A stretch of 64,000 nucleotides of DNA from Hyphomonas sp. (GTDB lineage: Bacteria; Pseudomonadota; Alphaproteobacteria; Caulobacterales; Hyphomonadaceae). The position numbers and the translations under genes are program-made. Positions 1 to 9,346 of this stretch are shown here, in pieces (the first letter of the stretch is position 1; every line of letters begins with the position of its first letter). Below the pieces are notes generated by a model. That model saw only the letters and a program-made list of their open reading frames with translations, was not told the origin of the DNA and searched no databases. The stretch lies in NCBI GenBank assembly GCA_017792365.1, contig CP051229.1, positions 2,356,001 to 2,420,000 on the forward strand, in the 5' to 3' direction.

Positions 1-84
1 CGGGTCTCTTGCGGTACGCCCGACTTCGATGGGTATAAGTTACAATTCTCACGTTCACGTGTACATCGCGACTATCGATAAGGT

Positions 85-756
85 TCAGTCGAGCGCCCCA
101 AGCTCGCCAAGCCGCTTCCAGACGGGCGCCACGAGGGCGTCGATCGCCGCCTGATCGGGCCCGCTCCCATCGCAGACAGGTTCGCCCGACTCCGAAATCA
201 CGAGGTCGCAGATCGACTTTGCAGGCTCCGTGAACCGCTCATGAGCGTCCCTAACGAACGTCAGATACTGTCCGACCGTGCGCTCAATATCCCGGCCGCG
301 CTCGTCCCGATCGCGGCGCAGCCTGCGGATTAAGCGGATATCGGCCGGCGCATCGACGTAAACGGAAAGGTCGAAGCATTCCGCAAAACCCGGATCGCTG
401 AGCACATGCACGCCTTCCACGATCACGAACGCTTCCGGCGTTATCTTGAGCGTGCGTCCGGCCAGCCGTTCGTGAGTCGCGAAATCGTAGACCGGCTGTA
501 AGACCGCGCGCCCCCCGCGCAGCGACACCAGGTGCTGGCGAAACATCGCCATGTCCTTGGTCGCCGGATCATCGAAATTGATCTCGCGCTCGACCCGCTC
601 ATTGGACCAGCCGACCACAGGCGGGGTGTGGTCGGTTCGTGGCAGGTAGTAATTGTCCTCGGTGACAATCGCGCAGCCCCGCTGGCGCAGTCGGGCGTGC
701 AGGGCTTCGGCGAGCGTGGATTTCCCCGAGCCGGTGCCGCCCGTAATGGCGATCAT
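85..756 (-). CDS. udk: uridine kinase family P-loop protein
   Basis: This 223-residue protein is a uridine/cytidine kinase-type P-loop enzyme, which would phosphorylate uridine or cytidine with a nucleoside triphosphate in pyrimidine salvage in the cytoplasm. A Walker A motif (GGTGSGKS) sits at residues 6-13, followed by the family pattern E-D-N-Y-Y, an F-D-D-P segment and V-I-V-E-G-V-H, which matches the IVEGI-type strand of uridine kinases. An upstream in-frame ATG exists, but it would overlap rbfA and add a basic tail without homology, so I start at the ATG directly before I-A-I-T-G-G. The gene lies 13 bases after rbfA and probably shares its transcript. The family is clear; substrate specificity within the uridine kinase/phosphoribulokinase superfamily is inferred. 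Confidence 0.85.
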   Translation of the reverse strand: MIAITGGTGSGKSTLAEALHARLRQRGCAIVTEDNYYLPRTDHTPPVVGWSNERVEREINFDDPATKDMAMFRQHLVSLRGGRAVLQPVYDFATHERLAGRTLKITPEAFVIVEGVHVLSDPGFAECFDLSVYVDAPADIRLIRRLRRDRDERGRDIERTVGQYLTFVRDAHERFTEPAKSICDLVISESGEPVCDGSGPDQAAIDALVAPVWKRLGELGALD

Positions 757-769
757 GAAGGGCGCCACC

Positions 770-1160
770 CTACTCCTCCTGCTCGTTATCCTCCGCGCCA
801 TCGTCGGCGGTCGGCTTCAGCGAGGCGAGCAAACGGTCCATCCGCTGGCCCTCGGCAAAGCTGCCATCCGCGAGAAAACGGATCGTGGGCGTGTTGCGCA
901 GGTCGACTTCCTTGCCGAGCCGGCCCCTGATGAAACGCGACGCCCGGTTGAGGCCGGAAACGACGCTATCCATCTCCTCGCCCCCAAGCGGCGCGCAAAC
1001 GCGGTGGCGTGCTTCAGGTCGGGCGAGACCCGGACTTCGAGATGGTGATCGAGCGCCCCTTGAGATCGGGATCGTCGAACTCCTCGCGCGCGAGGATGTC
1101 GGTCAGCGCGTGCCGCACCAGCTCGCCGGCGCGCAATTGTCGTTGTGAGGGACCCTTCAT
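770..1160 (-). CDS. rbfA: ribosome-binding factor A (two frame breaks)
   Basis: RbfA binds the 30S subunit and assists 16S rRNA 5'-end maturation. The start is the ATG at 1160 (MKGPSQRQLRAGELVRHAL), followed by D-I-L-A-R-E-E-F-D-D-P. The reading then breaks near 1037 and near 990. Across three frames the family order is recovered: V-R-V-S-P-D-L-K-H-A-T, then MDSVVSGLNRASRFIRGRLG, then T-P-T-I-R-F-L-A-D-G-S-F. Both breaks are single-base losses, and the repaired protein would be about 130 residues, a normal length. The conserved sequence beyond each break argues for assembly error rather than a pseudogene. rbfA normally follows infB directly; here about 8 kb lies between them. A terminator at 1261-1288 separates it from the protease gene, so it probably has its own promoter between 1160 and 1260. 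Confidence 0.85.
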
Positions 1161-1260
1161 CCCACCCCGATAGAACGCACGGCGCCGCTGCGCAATCCGC
1201 TCGGATGCAGCGGTTCATCACGCGCAGACGCCCGCCCGTCCCAATCTGCCGACCCCAACG

Positions 1261-1288
1261 AAAAAGGCGCCCGTGCAAGGGCGCCTTT
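1261..1288 (-). terminator. rho-independent terminator after the S8 protease gene
   Basis: A perfect 10-bp stem (1263-1272 paired with 1279-1288, arms aaaggcgccc and gggcgccttt) closes a 6-base loop. Read on the minus strand, it is followed by a run of five T (the complement of 1261-1265). It lies 25 bases after the stop of the protease gene, in the right orientation. Confidence 0.85.
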
Positions 1289-1312
1289 CCCGATCTTTCA
1301 GAAGGCCGGGGC

Positions 1313-4300
1313 CTAGAACCCGAACCGGAACTGCGCCCCGATGAGGTTTTCGGCTTCACGACCCATGTCGTCCGACGACTTGGCTTCCGTACGAACGAAG
1401 CCTGCGACAGACCCCTGACCGTCAAGCACCGGCACGGAATAGTAGGCCTCCAGCGCCAGCTCGCGCGAGCGGTTGTCGATCGGCGTCAGGTAGCGCTGCC
1501 CGCCAATCACGCCGAGAGTGCGATCGACCACTTCGAGGCTCGTGAAGCTGAGCGCGCCATCTTCCACATGGAGCGGCTGAACCAGGGCGAAGTGCGCCTT
1601 GTCCGACTTGCCGAACACGCCGTTGATCGACATCGACGCCTCAAAGGCGGTGTTGACGATGCCGCCATTGTCGACGGCGAACAGCTGCTCGCCGCTGTCG
1701 TGGCCGCGCGTGCGCGCCACCGTCGCCGAACCGCCAAACTGCAGGCGGCTGTTCGGCGTCCACGACAGACCCGCGGTCAGCGCATCGGTCTGGGCGCCAG
1801 CCGAGAAGCCGGCCGGGTTCAGCGACTGCACGCCGAGAAGGCCGTCGCGCTCGGTGAGGTACGTATAGCCAGCCGTCACATCGAGCGTGTCGCTTAGCCC
1901 GTGGGTCAGCGTCGCATTGACCGCCAGCGCCCGATACGGATCGACGTCGGTGTACATGAAACGCTCTTCGCCGGAGAACGGCATGAAGAACAGCGATTCA
2001 TACTGCCGCTCGGTGAAGCCGACATCGAACCTTGTCTTCTCTCCGACCGGAATCTCGGCTTTCGCAAACCCGCCACCCGACGCCAGACCCAGAACCGGGT
2101 TGAGACCGCCGGTCCGCGGATCGAATGCGCCCGAGCCGATGGCGCTGAAGCCCTGCAGCGCGTTGGCGCCATGGCCGCGACCAAAGCGAAGCGTGACCTC
2201 GTCCGGCGACGTCATCGAGATTTCGGTTGCGAACGGCAGGCCCTCGCGGCGCGCCATCGTGCCGTACGGCAGTTGCGACACGCTCATGCGCATGTCCCAG
2301 CCGTATGGATTGGACAGCGCCGCCTCCTGACGCGCGCTGCGGGCCCTGCAAGCCAGTTCGAGAAGCTGTCGTGCAGGAACGTCTCCAGCGACTCGTTCGG
2401 ATCGCCGGTGAGCGTGCGCGTGCCGGTCAGCATCGCGTCCACCGGAACGCCAAAGTCGCGGAACGTGGTGCCGATGTCTTCATAGACCGGCATCACCGCG
2501 CCGCTCGTCCGCCACATCAGGTCTTCGCTGCCATGAGCGAAGGCCAGCGGCGTCTTGTAGAACGAATGTTCTGACCCGCTTAGCATGTAGAGATCAGCGA
2601 TGTTCAGCGGCGATTGCGAGGCGGCGATGTTCAGCAGCCCGTGGCCATAGGTCGAGTCGATGCCGGGTTCGCCCAGATCCGTCGCCGTGCGGAAGAGAAT
2701 GTCCGCTGTCTCGGTCGGATGATCTTTCAGCCATTCCCACCGGTTCTGCAGCAGCGCAACCGCGCCCGTCACCATGGGTGTTGCGAACGACGTGCCCGAG
2801 CGGCGCGTAACGCCGCCTTCGCCGTCGGCGACCAGCAGCCATTCGCCCGGCGCGACGATGAAGCGGTTCTGCAGCATGTTCTCGGCAAGGCACGAACCGT
2901 CGACGAGGAAGCAGGCCGAACCCGGCGTGTTCGAGAAGCTCGAGATCTGACCCGTCGGCCCGACCGAGCCGACCACGATCATGTTCAGCGCCGAGGCGCC
3001 TTCCCAGTTGATGTTCTCGGTCTGCGCAAAGCCTTCGTTGCCGGCGGCGTGGACAAAGATTGCATTCCTTCCGGCGTCGATGACGGACTGCTTGCCGTAG
3101 ACGTCCAGCCATTCCGGATGGAACGTCGAATCCGGCACGCCAAGCGACATGTTCACGACGCTGGCGCCCTGCCCGAGAACGTCGAGCACGCCGAGACTGA
3201 TGTCTTCCCAGCCCGCCGTCTGCGTCTCGTCGAACGGGTTGTACGCAGCGACCGTCGCGCCGGGCGCGATGCCCATCACGCCTTGCCCGTCATGTCCTGC
3301 GGCCAGGAGGCTGGCGACGGCCGAACCGTGGCCGTGGATATTGAGATCGTACCCGCCGGTCGACGTCAGCCGCGACCCGAGCTCCGCGCTGTCCGTCAGC
3401 TGGAAGTCGACGAGGCCGATGACCGTGTCCCGTCCGCCGCCCGCCAGGTAAGACAGCGCCGGCGACCAGTTGGTCGAGCTCATCCAGTAATCAGCCTGGT
3501 CCAGCCCCGAGAACTGCATCAGGCCGTCGTTCCAGTCGAACATGAACGCCAAGCGGTCGAGTTCCGACATGTCGGCCAGCGTGCTGGGATCATTCAGGTC
3601 GATGCCGTGCTTGGCGAACAGCCCGGCGGCAAAGCCGTCCCAGAAATTCTGGCCCGTCTGTTCGAAGACCTTGTCGCCCCAGAACGATGCGGACTGATCG
3701 ACAAGCCCCTGCATGCGCCCTTGAAGAGCCGCGTACGCGTTCTGCTGCGCTGTCTGTTGCGCAAGATCGCCCCAGAACGCGTAGATTTCGCCCCAGCTCG
3801 CTTCAGCGTCGCCATCGAAGGCGTAGATCTCTCCCCACTGGGCGTCGAGATCGCCGCCGAACGCATGATCTCACCCCAGAAGGCATAGATCTCGCCCCAG
3901 CTGGCCACGGCATTTTCGTCAAAGGCGTAGATCTCGCCCCAGTTCGGCGCGGTCTTGCCCTGGAACGCATAGATCTCGCCCCAGAAGGCGTAAATCTCGC
4001 CCCACGTCGCTTTCGCGTCGCCGTCGAAGGCATAAATCTCGCCCCAGTTCGGCAGCGACTTGCCATCGAACGCGTAGATTTCACCCCAGTTGGGAAGCGC
4101 AGAACCGTCAAATGCGTAGATCTCGCCCCACTGGGCTGCCGCATCGCCGTCGAAAGCGTAGATCTCACCCCAGTTCGGCAGGGCCGAGCCATCGAAGGCA
4201 TAAATCTCGCCCCAGTTGGGCAGAGCCGATCCGTTAAACGCGTAAATCTCGCCCCAGCTGGCGTTGGCGTCGCCGCCGAAGGCGTAAATCTCACCCCAGT

Positions 4301-5174
4301 TCGGAAGCGACTTGCCCGCAAAGGCGTAGATCTCTCCCCAACTCGGCGTGGCATCGCCATCGAACGCGTAGATTTCGCCCCAGTTGGGAAGCGCGTCGCC
4401 GCCAAAGGCATCGACATCGCCCAGGAACGCATAGATCTCGCCCCAGCTCGGATCGGCCTTGCCCTCGAAAGCGTAGATCTCGCCCCAGAAAGCGTAGATC
4501 TCACCCCAGAGCGGGTTCACCGCTCCATTGAAGGCATAGATTTCGCCCCAGTTGGCGCGGGCGTCGCCATCGAAGGCATAAATCTCGCCCCACTTCGGAG
4601 ACGCATCGCCTTCAAAGGCGTAGATCTCGCCCCAGCTCGGCGTGTTCTTGCCGGCGAACGCATAAATCTCGCCCCAGCTCGGGCTGGCGCCGCCGCCAAA
4701 CGCATAGATTTCACCCCAATGCGGGGACGCATCGCCGCCGAACGCGTAGATCTCACCCCAATTGGGCGCAGCCTTGCCGTCAAAGGCATAGATCTCGCCC
4801 CAGTTGGGCGCGGTTTTTCCGTCGAATGCGTAAATCTCACCCCAGCTCGGGGACGCCGCGCCATCGAACGCGTAGATCTCACCCCATTTCGGCTGGGCTG
4901 CGCCTTCAAACGCGTAGATCTCGCCCCAGAAGGCGTAAATCTCGCCCCAGTTGGGCTTGGCGTCGCCTGCAAACGCGTAGATTTCGCCATAGCTCGGCTG
5001 GGCCTTGCCGCCGAAAGCGTAAATCTCGCCCCAACTCGCCGACGCGCGGGCCTCCGGGGAAGTAACTTCAAGACTTGTCGCGTTTTCTGCAAACGCAACG
5101 GGCGAACCGATCGCCAGCGCAATCGGTGCAACCGACGCCGTGAGCGAAGCGGTAAATCCCTTGAATTTTTTCAT
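1313..5174 (-). CDS. S8 (subtilisin-like) autotransporter-type protease with WGEIYAF repeat array (two frame breaks)
   Basis: This is a single gene of about 1287 residues once two single-base losses (between 3866 and 3867, and near 2325) are repaired. The order is: signal peptide (residues 1-29, MKKFKGFTASLTASVAPIAL then A-I-G-S-P-V-A-F-A), a repeat array at about 48-471 with some 32 copies of (W/Y)-G-E-I-Y-A-F, a subtilisin domain, and a C-terminal region of about 330 residues ending in A-Q-F-R-F-G-F. The S8 triad is visible as Asp in G-L-V-D-F, His in H-G-H-G-S-A-V-A-S-L, and Ser in G-T-S-F-A-T-P, with the oxyanion Asn in A-A-G-N-E-G. The tail alternates short amphipathic stretches and ends in Phe, as outer-membrane beta-barrels do, so an autotransporter-like surface protease is my inference. 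The start at 5174 is the ATG before the signal peptide. It is divergent from ada, with a 22-bp palindrome between them. The repeat function is unknown. Confidence 0.8.
3763..5033 (-). repeat. in-frame 42-bp (14-residue) tandem array encoding W-G-E-I-Y-A-F
   Basis: About 32 copies of (W/Y)-G-E-I-Y-A-F are joined by a variable 7-residue spacer of the form x-G-x-x-x-P-x (for example D-G-S-A-L-P-N or D-G-D-A-S-P-K). Several units lack the spacer, so two copies abut (W-G-E-I-Y-A-F-W-G-E-I-Y-A-F), giving a 7-residue half-period. One degenerate unit reads L-G-D-V-D-A-F, and the array fades out in W-G-D-L. Third codon positions vary freely (tgggg then c or t; gcc, gcg or gct), so the peptide rather than the DNA is conserved. 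Confidence 0.95.
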
Positions 5175-5290
5175 GAAAGCGCCCCAAGTCCACAAGTTCC
5201 CGTAGGCTGTTAGTAAACGAGCGGTTAACAATAGTCAACAATGTGTTGCCAACAAATTCGCGATTCGAGCGATTTCGTTAGGGTAAAACC

Positions 5291-5312
5291 GCCGTTAATA
5301 AGTATTAACGGC
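5291..5312. promoter_or_regulatory. 22-bp perfect palindrome between the S8 protease gene and ada
   Basis: Arms gccgttaata and tattaacggc are exact inverted repeats with a 2-base centre (ag). The 2-base centre makes an RNA hairpin terminator unlikely, and the AT-rich position in a divergent intergenic region suits a dimeric regulator site. It contains TTAA-N6-TTAA, one base short of the CtrA spacing (TTAA-N7-TTAA). Which regulator binds is not known. Confidence 0.5.
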
Positions 5313-5412
5313 CCTGTTGCGGAGATCATCTTCACGAATACCGGGGGCGAATGCGCACAGCGCTGTCGTTTTTTCGGCTCACCGGATCGGCTGGGGCATG
5401 TAGGTTCAGGAC

Positions 5413-6477
5413 ATGCTCAACCAACTGCCCGACAAGAAGCGGCTCTACGAAGCCATCACCCGCAGGGACGCAGGTCTCGACGGGATCGTCTATGTCTGCG
5501 TGAAGACCACTGGCATCTTCTGTCGGCCGGTCTGTCCGGCCAGAACGCCGAAGCCGGAAAACGTCGAGTTCGTCTCATCGATCGAAGACGCCCTGGCTGG
5601 CGGGTTCCGGCCCTGCAAGCGCTGCCGCCCGCTGGACCACCCGGACTCACCCTCAGACCTGCTGCAGAAACTGCTCGAGCTCGTTGAGGCGGATCCGTCC
5701 CGCCGCTGGTCAGAAGCCGACCTGCGCGCCCTTGGCGTCGAACCTGCCACGGCGCGTCGACACTTCCAGCGCCGGTTCGACATGACATTCTCGCAGTATG
5801 TCCGCGCACGCCGGCTCGGCCATGCATTCAAGACCATCAAGGAAGGGGATCGCGTGATCGAAGCTCAACTGGATGCCGGATTCGAATCCGGCAGCGGCTT
5901 CCGCAATGCATTCGCGCGCCAGTTCGGCGACCCGCCCAACCGTTCGCGCAACGCCCTGTCTTTCGTCATGGACTGGCTGGACACGCCGCTCGGACCGATG
6001 CTGGCCGTGGCCGACGACACGCATCTCCACATGCTCGAATTTGTCGAGCGCAAGAAGCTTGCAGATCACCTCGAGCGGTACCGCACCCAATACAACGCCA
6101 GCGTTACGCCCGGCGACAGTCCCGCCCTCGCCCGGATCCGTCAGGAGGTTGCGGACTATTTCTCGGGACGATCGCTTACCTTCGCATCAGACATTGCGGG
6201 TGCAGGCACCGACTTCCAGCAGCAGACCTGGTCAGCGCTGCGCGCCATCCTGCCCGGCGAGACACAATCCTACGCAGATCTCGCCAAATCGATCGGACGC
6301 CCCAGCGCCGTGCGCGCGGTGGCGAACGCCAATCGCCAGAACCGGTGCGCCATCATCCTCCCCTGCCACAGGGTGATCGGATCCGACGGCTCCCTCACCG
6401 GCTATGCCGGGGGCCTGTGGCGAAAGCAGTGGCTCCTTGAACACGAACAGCGCCACACCGGTAAAACGCCGCTCTAG
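5413..6477 (+). CDS. ada: bifunctional Ada: methylphosphotriester sensor/activator and O6-methylguanine-DNA methyltransferase
   Basis: This 354-residue protein matches E. coli Ada in length and architecture. The N-terminal zinc site is visible as C37, C41, C68 and C71 (F-C-R-P-V-C-P and C-K-R-C), one residue off the E. coli numbering. It is followed by an AraC-type helix-turn-helix (F-S-Q-Y-V-R-A-R-R-L-G; Q-F-G-D-P-P) and a C-terminal methyltransferase with the suicide cysteine in L-P-C-H-R-V-I-G (C318). The protein transfers methyl groups from alkylated DNA to its own cysteines and, once methylated at the N-terminal site, activates its own regulon. It is divergent from the S8 protease gene. 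Its stop overlaps the stop of the convergent gene at 6474 in a shared CTAG. Confidence 0.95.
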   Translation: MLNQLPDKKRLYEAITRRDAGLDGIVYVCVKTTGIFCRPVCPARTPKPENVEFVSSIEDALAGGFRPCKRCRPLDHPDSPSDLLQKLLELVEADPSRRWSEADLRALGVEPATARRHFQRRFDMTFSQYVRARRLGHAFKTIKEGDRVIEAQLDAGFESGSGFRNAFARQFGDPPNRSRNALSFVMDWLDTPLGPMLAVADDTHLHMLEFVERKKLADHLERYRTQYNASVTPGDSPALARIRQEVADYFSGRSLTFASDIAGAGTDFQQQTWSALRAILPGETQSYADLAKSIGRPSAVRAVANANRQNRCAIILPCHRVIGSDGSLTGYAGGLWRKQWLLEHEQRHTGKTPL

Positions 6478-6803
6478 TCGCCGGCCCTCGGGATGGACTG
6501 CAACAGGTCACAGACCATCTCACCGGCAAACAGGATCTCGGAACCGTCCTCCGCGATTGCGTCGCGATAGGCTTCCCGCGCGACGTCGTCCGAGTGATGC
6601 ATCCGTGTCTCCATGGCCTTCTCGTAAGTCTCTTTGTCCGGCCATTGGGCGTAGGCGTAATAGAAACCGTCCTCGCCCGCATGAAGGCGCGAGCCGAGGC
6701 CGCCGAACTCGGCCGAGATAGCGCTGGTTCCCGCCGCCCACGCCCGCTCGAACTGCGCTTCGGTCCCCGGTTTGAGTTTCCAGCGATATGCGATTGCGTA
6801 CAT
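6474..6803 (-). CDS. antibiotic biosynthesis monooxygenase (ABM)-fold small protein
   Basis: A 109-residue protein opening with M-Y-A-I-A-Y-R-W-K-L-K-P-G-T-E, followed by F-E-R-A-W-A-A-G-T and Y-Y-A-Y-A-Q-W-P-D-K-E-T-Y-E-K-A. This is the ferredoxin-like dimeric alpha-beta barrel pattern of ABM-domain proteins. Family members range from quinone-forming monooxygenases to stress proteins of unknown substrate, so no reaction is claimed. I start at the internal ATG at 6803 because the longer frame adds an arginine-rich tail without family similarity. It converges on ada and is the last gene before the DUF6351 gene on the same strand. Confidence 0.65.
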   Translation of the reverse strand: MYAIAYRWKLKPGTEAQFERAWAAGTSAISAEFGGLGSRLHAGEDGFYYAYAQWPDKETYEKAMETRMHHSDDVAREAYRDAIAEDGSEILFAGEMVCDLLQSIPRAGD

Positions 6804-6869
6804 GAAACGACCTCCACGACATGAACGTGGAGGCCGCCTCATCGTTTCAGCTCGATGACCGGTGCGATG

Positions 6870-9017
6870 CTAGTCCAGCGCGCTGGCGCCCCATTTCTGA
6901 TAGGCGCCGCCGAGCGCGACCTGCTCGACACCTGGTTTCGACCAGTCGCAGACGCCGTCCGGGAACACACGTTCCAGGCGGCGCTGCTGCGAAGGCGCGA
7001 ACTCCACCTCGTATTCGCTGAAGTCTATCGGTTTCAGCTGGCACTTGAAGACATCGTTCGCGATCGGCGCGCCCGCGACCAGCCTTGGCTCCAGATGGAT
7101 CGGATAGACCTGGTTCACCGGGCTAGACATGTCCCAGTCCATGACCGCTGGCGTCTTCACCCCTTCGAGCGTCCAGAACGCGTCGACAGCGCCCGCCGGC
7201 TTGTTGACTGCAACCTTGTCGGGCGACAGCGGAGCGTCATCAGCAGCCATCGCATCCAGCCACTCGGTCATCACGTCGAGCGCCAGCGACGAAAGATCGA
7301 CCACCTCGCCCTCCGCATTCGTGGTCGGCCGCGCCGTCCTGCCGGCGATCCAGATGACATGATTGTCGGAACGCCCATTGGCCTTCTCAAGCCGCGCACG
7401 CACGGACAGATCCCGTTCACGCGAGTGGATGTCCGAGATCTCGTCCGTGTACCAGCGGTAGGAAAGGATCGGCACGTTCGCGAGACCGCCGCCGCCCGAA
7501 TTCATCAGGCCGGACCTGTAGGCGTTGCGGATGGCGATCGGATCGCCGGCGACGCGTTGGGCCACCAGCTTCCCGTCGATGTCATAGCCGCCCACATTCT
7601 CGTTCAGGAGGACGAACTCCCCGGGCGTGATCACCCCGTCATTCAGCGCCTTGAGACCATACTGAACGCCGACATTGTCCTGGGGCTTGCGGGCGAAACC
7701 CGTCGCGGGATCGCGGCCATAAATGTTGGCGCGCATCTCCTGCACCGTGCAGCGCACGCCGCGCGGATTGTTACGGGCATTATAAACGAGGCTCTCGTCG
7801 GAGAGGTCGCAGCCGCGCGCATTCTCGGCAAACATCACCGGAACGAACGAGCGCTCCCACGAGGCGCAGGTATCGACGTAGTAACCTTCGACCGCCTGCT
7901 TCTTGGTCTTGGGCCAGCTTGCCCCTTCATTGCGGAAGAAGTTCTCGATCAGGCCGCAATCGGCCGTGTGTAGCGATGAATCCGGATAGGCCAGCGACGG
8001 CTGCAATCCGTCCAGCAGGCCCGGATACATCTGCGTGATGCCAAGCTGCTGGATCGCGCCGCCCGACCCGCCGGTTCCCACCGTCCACTTCGGCACGCCG
8101 TAAGTCTCGATGAAATGCTCTTTCAACATCATCAGAGTCTCGCCCTGCAGCACCTGATTGCAGTGCTGGTTGTTCACGAGCTCGGTCGAATTGATGAACG
8201 CAAACCCCCGCGACAGATATAGGTCGCTGAGAACCGACTCGACGGTGTTGGCGCCCTGGTTGTACTTCGTCCCACAGCCGCCGCCGAACGTGACGCCGAG
8301 GCGCCCATTCCAGCCCTCATCCTGCATGAACGCATCGGTGACCGGATCGTCGAGCACAGCTAGCCGGTAGACGGATCGGTTGATGACGCCGCTCTCCACC
8401 CTGACGATGTAGGGCACGGTGCGGCCATCGATAGTCGTCGTCGGCGTCAGGTCTGTCGGGGTCGAAGCGCCCGGCGTGAACGGTTTGAAGTCCCCGTCCG
8501 TCGCCTTGTAGAACCAATCATAGCGCGTCGCAGCGTTGCAGTTTTCATCGAGCGCCTCGCCAAGCCCGCTCTCGACGGTCCTGCACTCGTAAGGCGTCAT
8601 GTGCGGGCCAGAGAAGACCGGTCCGTCCTTCGGATAGTTTGTGAGCTCGATGCTTCCCACCGCGCCGCGCGCCGTCGTGGCGGTGACGGTGTTCGCGCCG
8701 TCGCGCAATCCGATCACGCGCGTGCGCACCGTGTTGGTTGCAGGATCGACGACAAGGGCCGCGTCGCTGGGCGTCCCATTGACGCTGACACTGAGATTGG
8801 CGGCCGACGCCCCATCCAGCGCCCGGAACTCAACCAGCGCATCCCCGCCGGTCACGAATTCCGGCTTCGACGACAGCACGCTGGCTTCGATACGCCCCAC
8901 CGTCGGCCCAGCCGCGTCTGGCGCGCTGGCGGCCGGCGCCTCTGTCGCAACGCATCCTGCAGCCAGCGCCGCCGTACCGGCGAGCATCGTCGCGCCCAGC
9001 AATCTCAGTGCAGCCAT
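6870..9017 (-). CDS. DUF6351 family lipoprotein, alpha/beta-hydrolase-like
   Basis: A 715-residue exported protein with a lipoprotein signal: the hydrophobic segment ends in A-L-A-A-G-C with Cys22 as lipidation site. The body matches my memory of DUF6351: an Ig-like N-terminus (V-L-S-S-K-P-E-F-V-T-G-G-D-A-L-V-E), then G-P-V-F-S-G-P-H-M-T-P-Y-E-C, and a central segment G-T-G-G-S-G-G-A-I-Q-Q-L that resembles a nucleophile elbow of tannase/feruloyl-esterase-like folds. Several Cys pairs suit the periplasm. Catalytic activity is inferred only. A GGGAGG ribosome-binding site lies 8 bases before the ATG. The gene sits inside the gap that separates infB from rbfA. Confidence 0.75.
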   Translation of the reverse strand: MAALRLLGATMLAGTAALAAGCVATEAPAASAPDAAGPTVGRIEASVLSSKPEFVTGGDALVEFRALDGASAANLSVSVNGTPSDAALVVDPATNTVRTRVIGLRDGANTVTATTARGAVGSIELTNYPKDGPVFSGPHMTPYECRTVESGLGEALDENCNAATRYDWFYKATDGDFKPFTPGASTPTDLTPTTTIDGRTVPYIVRVESGVINRSVYRLAVLDDPVTDAFMQDEGWNGRLGVTFGGGCGTKYNQGANTVESVLSDLYLSRGFAFINSTELVNNQHCNQVLQGETLMMLKEHFIETYGVPKWTVGTGGSGGAIQQLGITQMYPGLLDGLQPSLAYPDSSLHTADCGLIENFFRNEGASWPKTKKQAVEGYYVDTCASWERSFVPVMFAENARGCDLSDESLVYNARNNPRGVRCTVQEMRANIYGRDPATGFARKPQDNVGVQYGLKALNDGVITPGEFVLLNENVGGYDIDGKLVAQRVAGDPIAIRNAYRSGLMNSGGGGLANVPILSYRWYTDEISDIHSRERDLSVRARLEKANGRSDNHVIWIAGRTARPTTNAEGEVVDLSSLALDVMTEWLDAMAADDAPLSPDKVAVNKPAGAVDAFWTLEGVKTPAVMDWDMSSPVNQVYPIHLEPRLVAGAPIANDVFKCQLKPIDFSEYEVEFAPSQQRRLERVFPDGVCDWSKPGVEQVALGGAYQKWGASALD

Positions 9018-9101
9018 CGTGCAATCCTCCCAAATCGATCGATCCGGAGGAATTACTACACGTTCACAGAGGTCGTGCGCGCAAAATTCGGTGAGCTTCG
9101 C

Positions 9102-9239
9102 TCAGCGCTCGCCGCTTTCGACGAGCGATGTCTCCGCGTTGGCGGCCCGGCTGTCGCCGAAATAGTAATGCATGCCGAACCAGGCCATCCCCATCATGAG
9201 GATGATCCCGGTCATCAGGAGCGATGGCCTATGAAACAT
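9102..9239 (-). CDS. small single-span membrane protein, unknown
   Basis: This 45-residue ORF starts at the ATG at 9239, preceded at a 5-base spacing by a strong AGGGGAGG. That is better support than the longer in-frame start. Residues 7-27 form one methionine-rich hydrophobic helix (L-L-M-T-G-I-I-L-M-M-G-M-A-W-F-G-M), followed by a short polar tail. I do not recognise the family. It lies between infB and the DUF6351 gene on the same strand and may be co-transcribed with infB. The ribosome-binding site is the main reason for calling it real. Confidence 0.5.
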   Translation of the reverse strand: MFHRPSLLMTGIILMMGMAWFGMHYYFGDSRAANAETSLVESGER

Positions 9240-9346
9240 CACGTCCTCCCCTGGTCGGGCAAGCGTACGGAAACACGTGCAGAAACGCACGCGGCAATAG
9301 CAGCACGCCAGCCTTCAACAGAGGATGAATGGAACTGCGATCAGGC

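Noticed and set aside
770-1160. rbfA as a decayed pseudogene
   Set aside because: Conserved residues continue through all three frames and the two losses are the same kind as in essential gyrB, so error is more likely.
3763-5033. CRISPR-like appearance of regularly spaced repeats
   Set aside because: The units are in frame, 42 bp or 21 bp long, vary at synonymous positions and encode a conserved peptide within a signal-peptide protein; no cas genes are near.
3687-5213. A 508-codon plus-strand ORF across the W-G-E-I-Y-A-F array
   Set aside because: It is the antisense of a GC-rich tandem repeat with no stop in that frame; it is Arg-rich, lacks a start signal, and disappears where the repeat ends.
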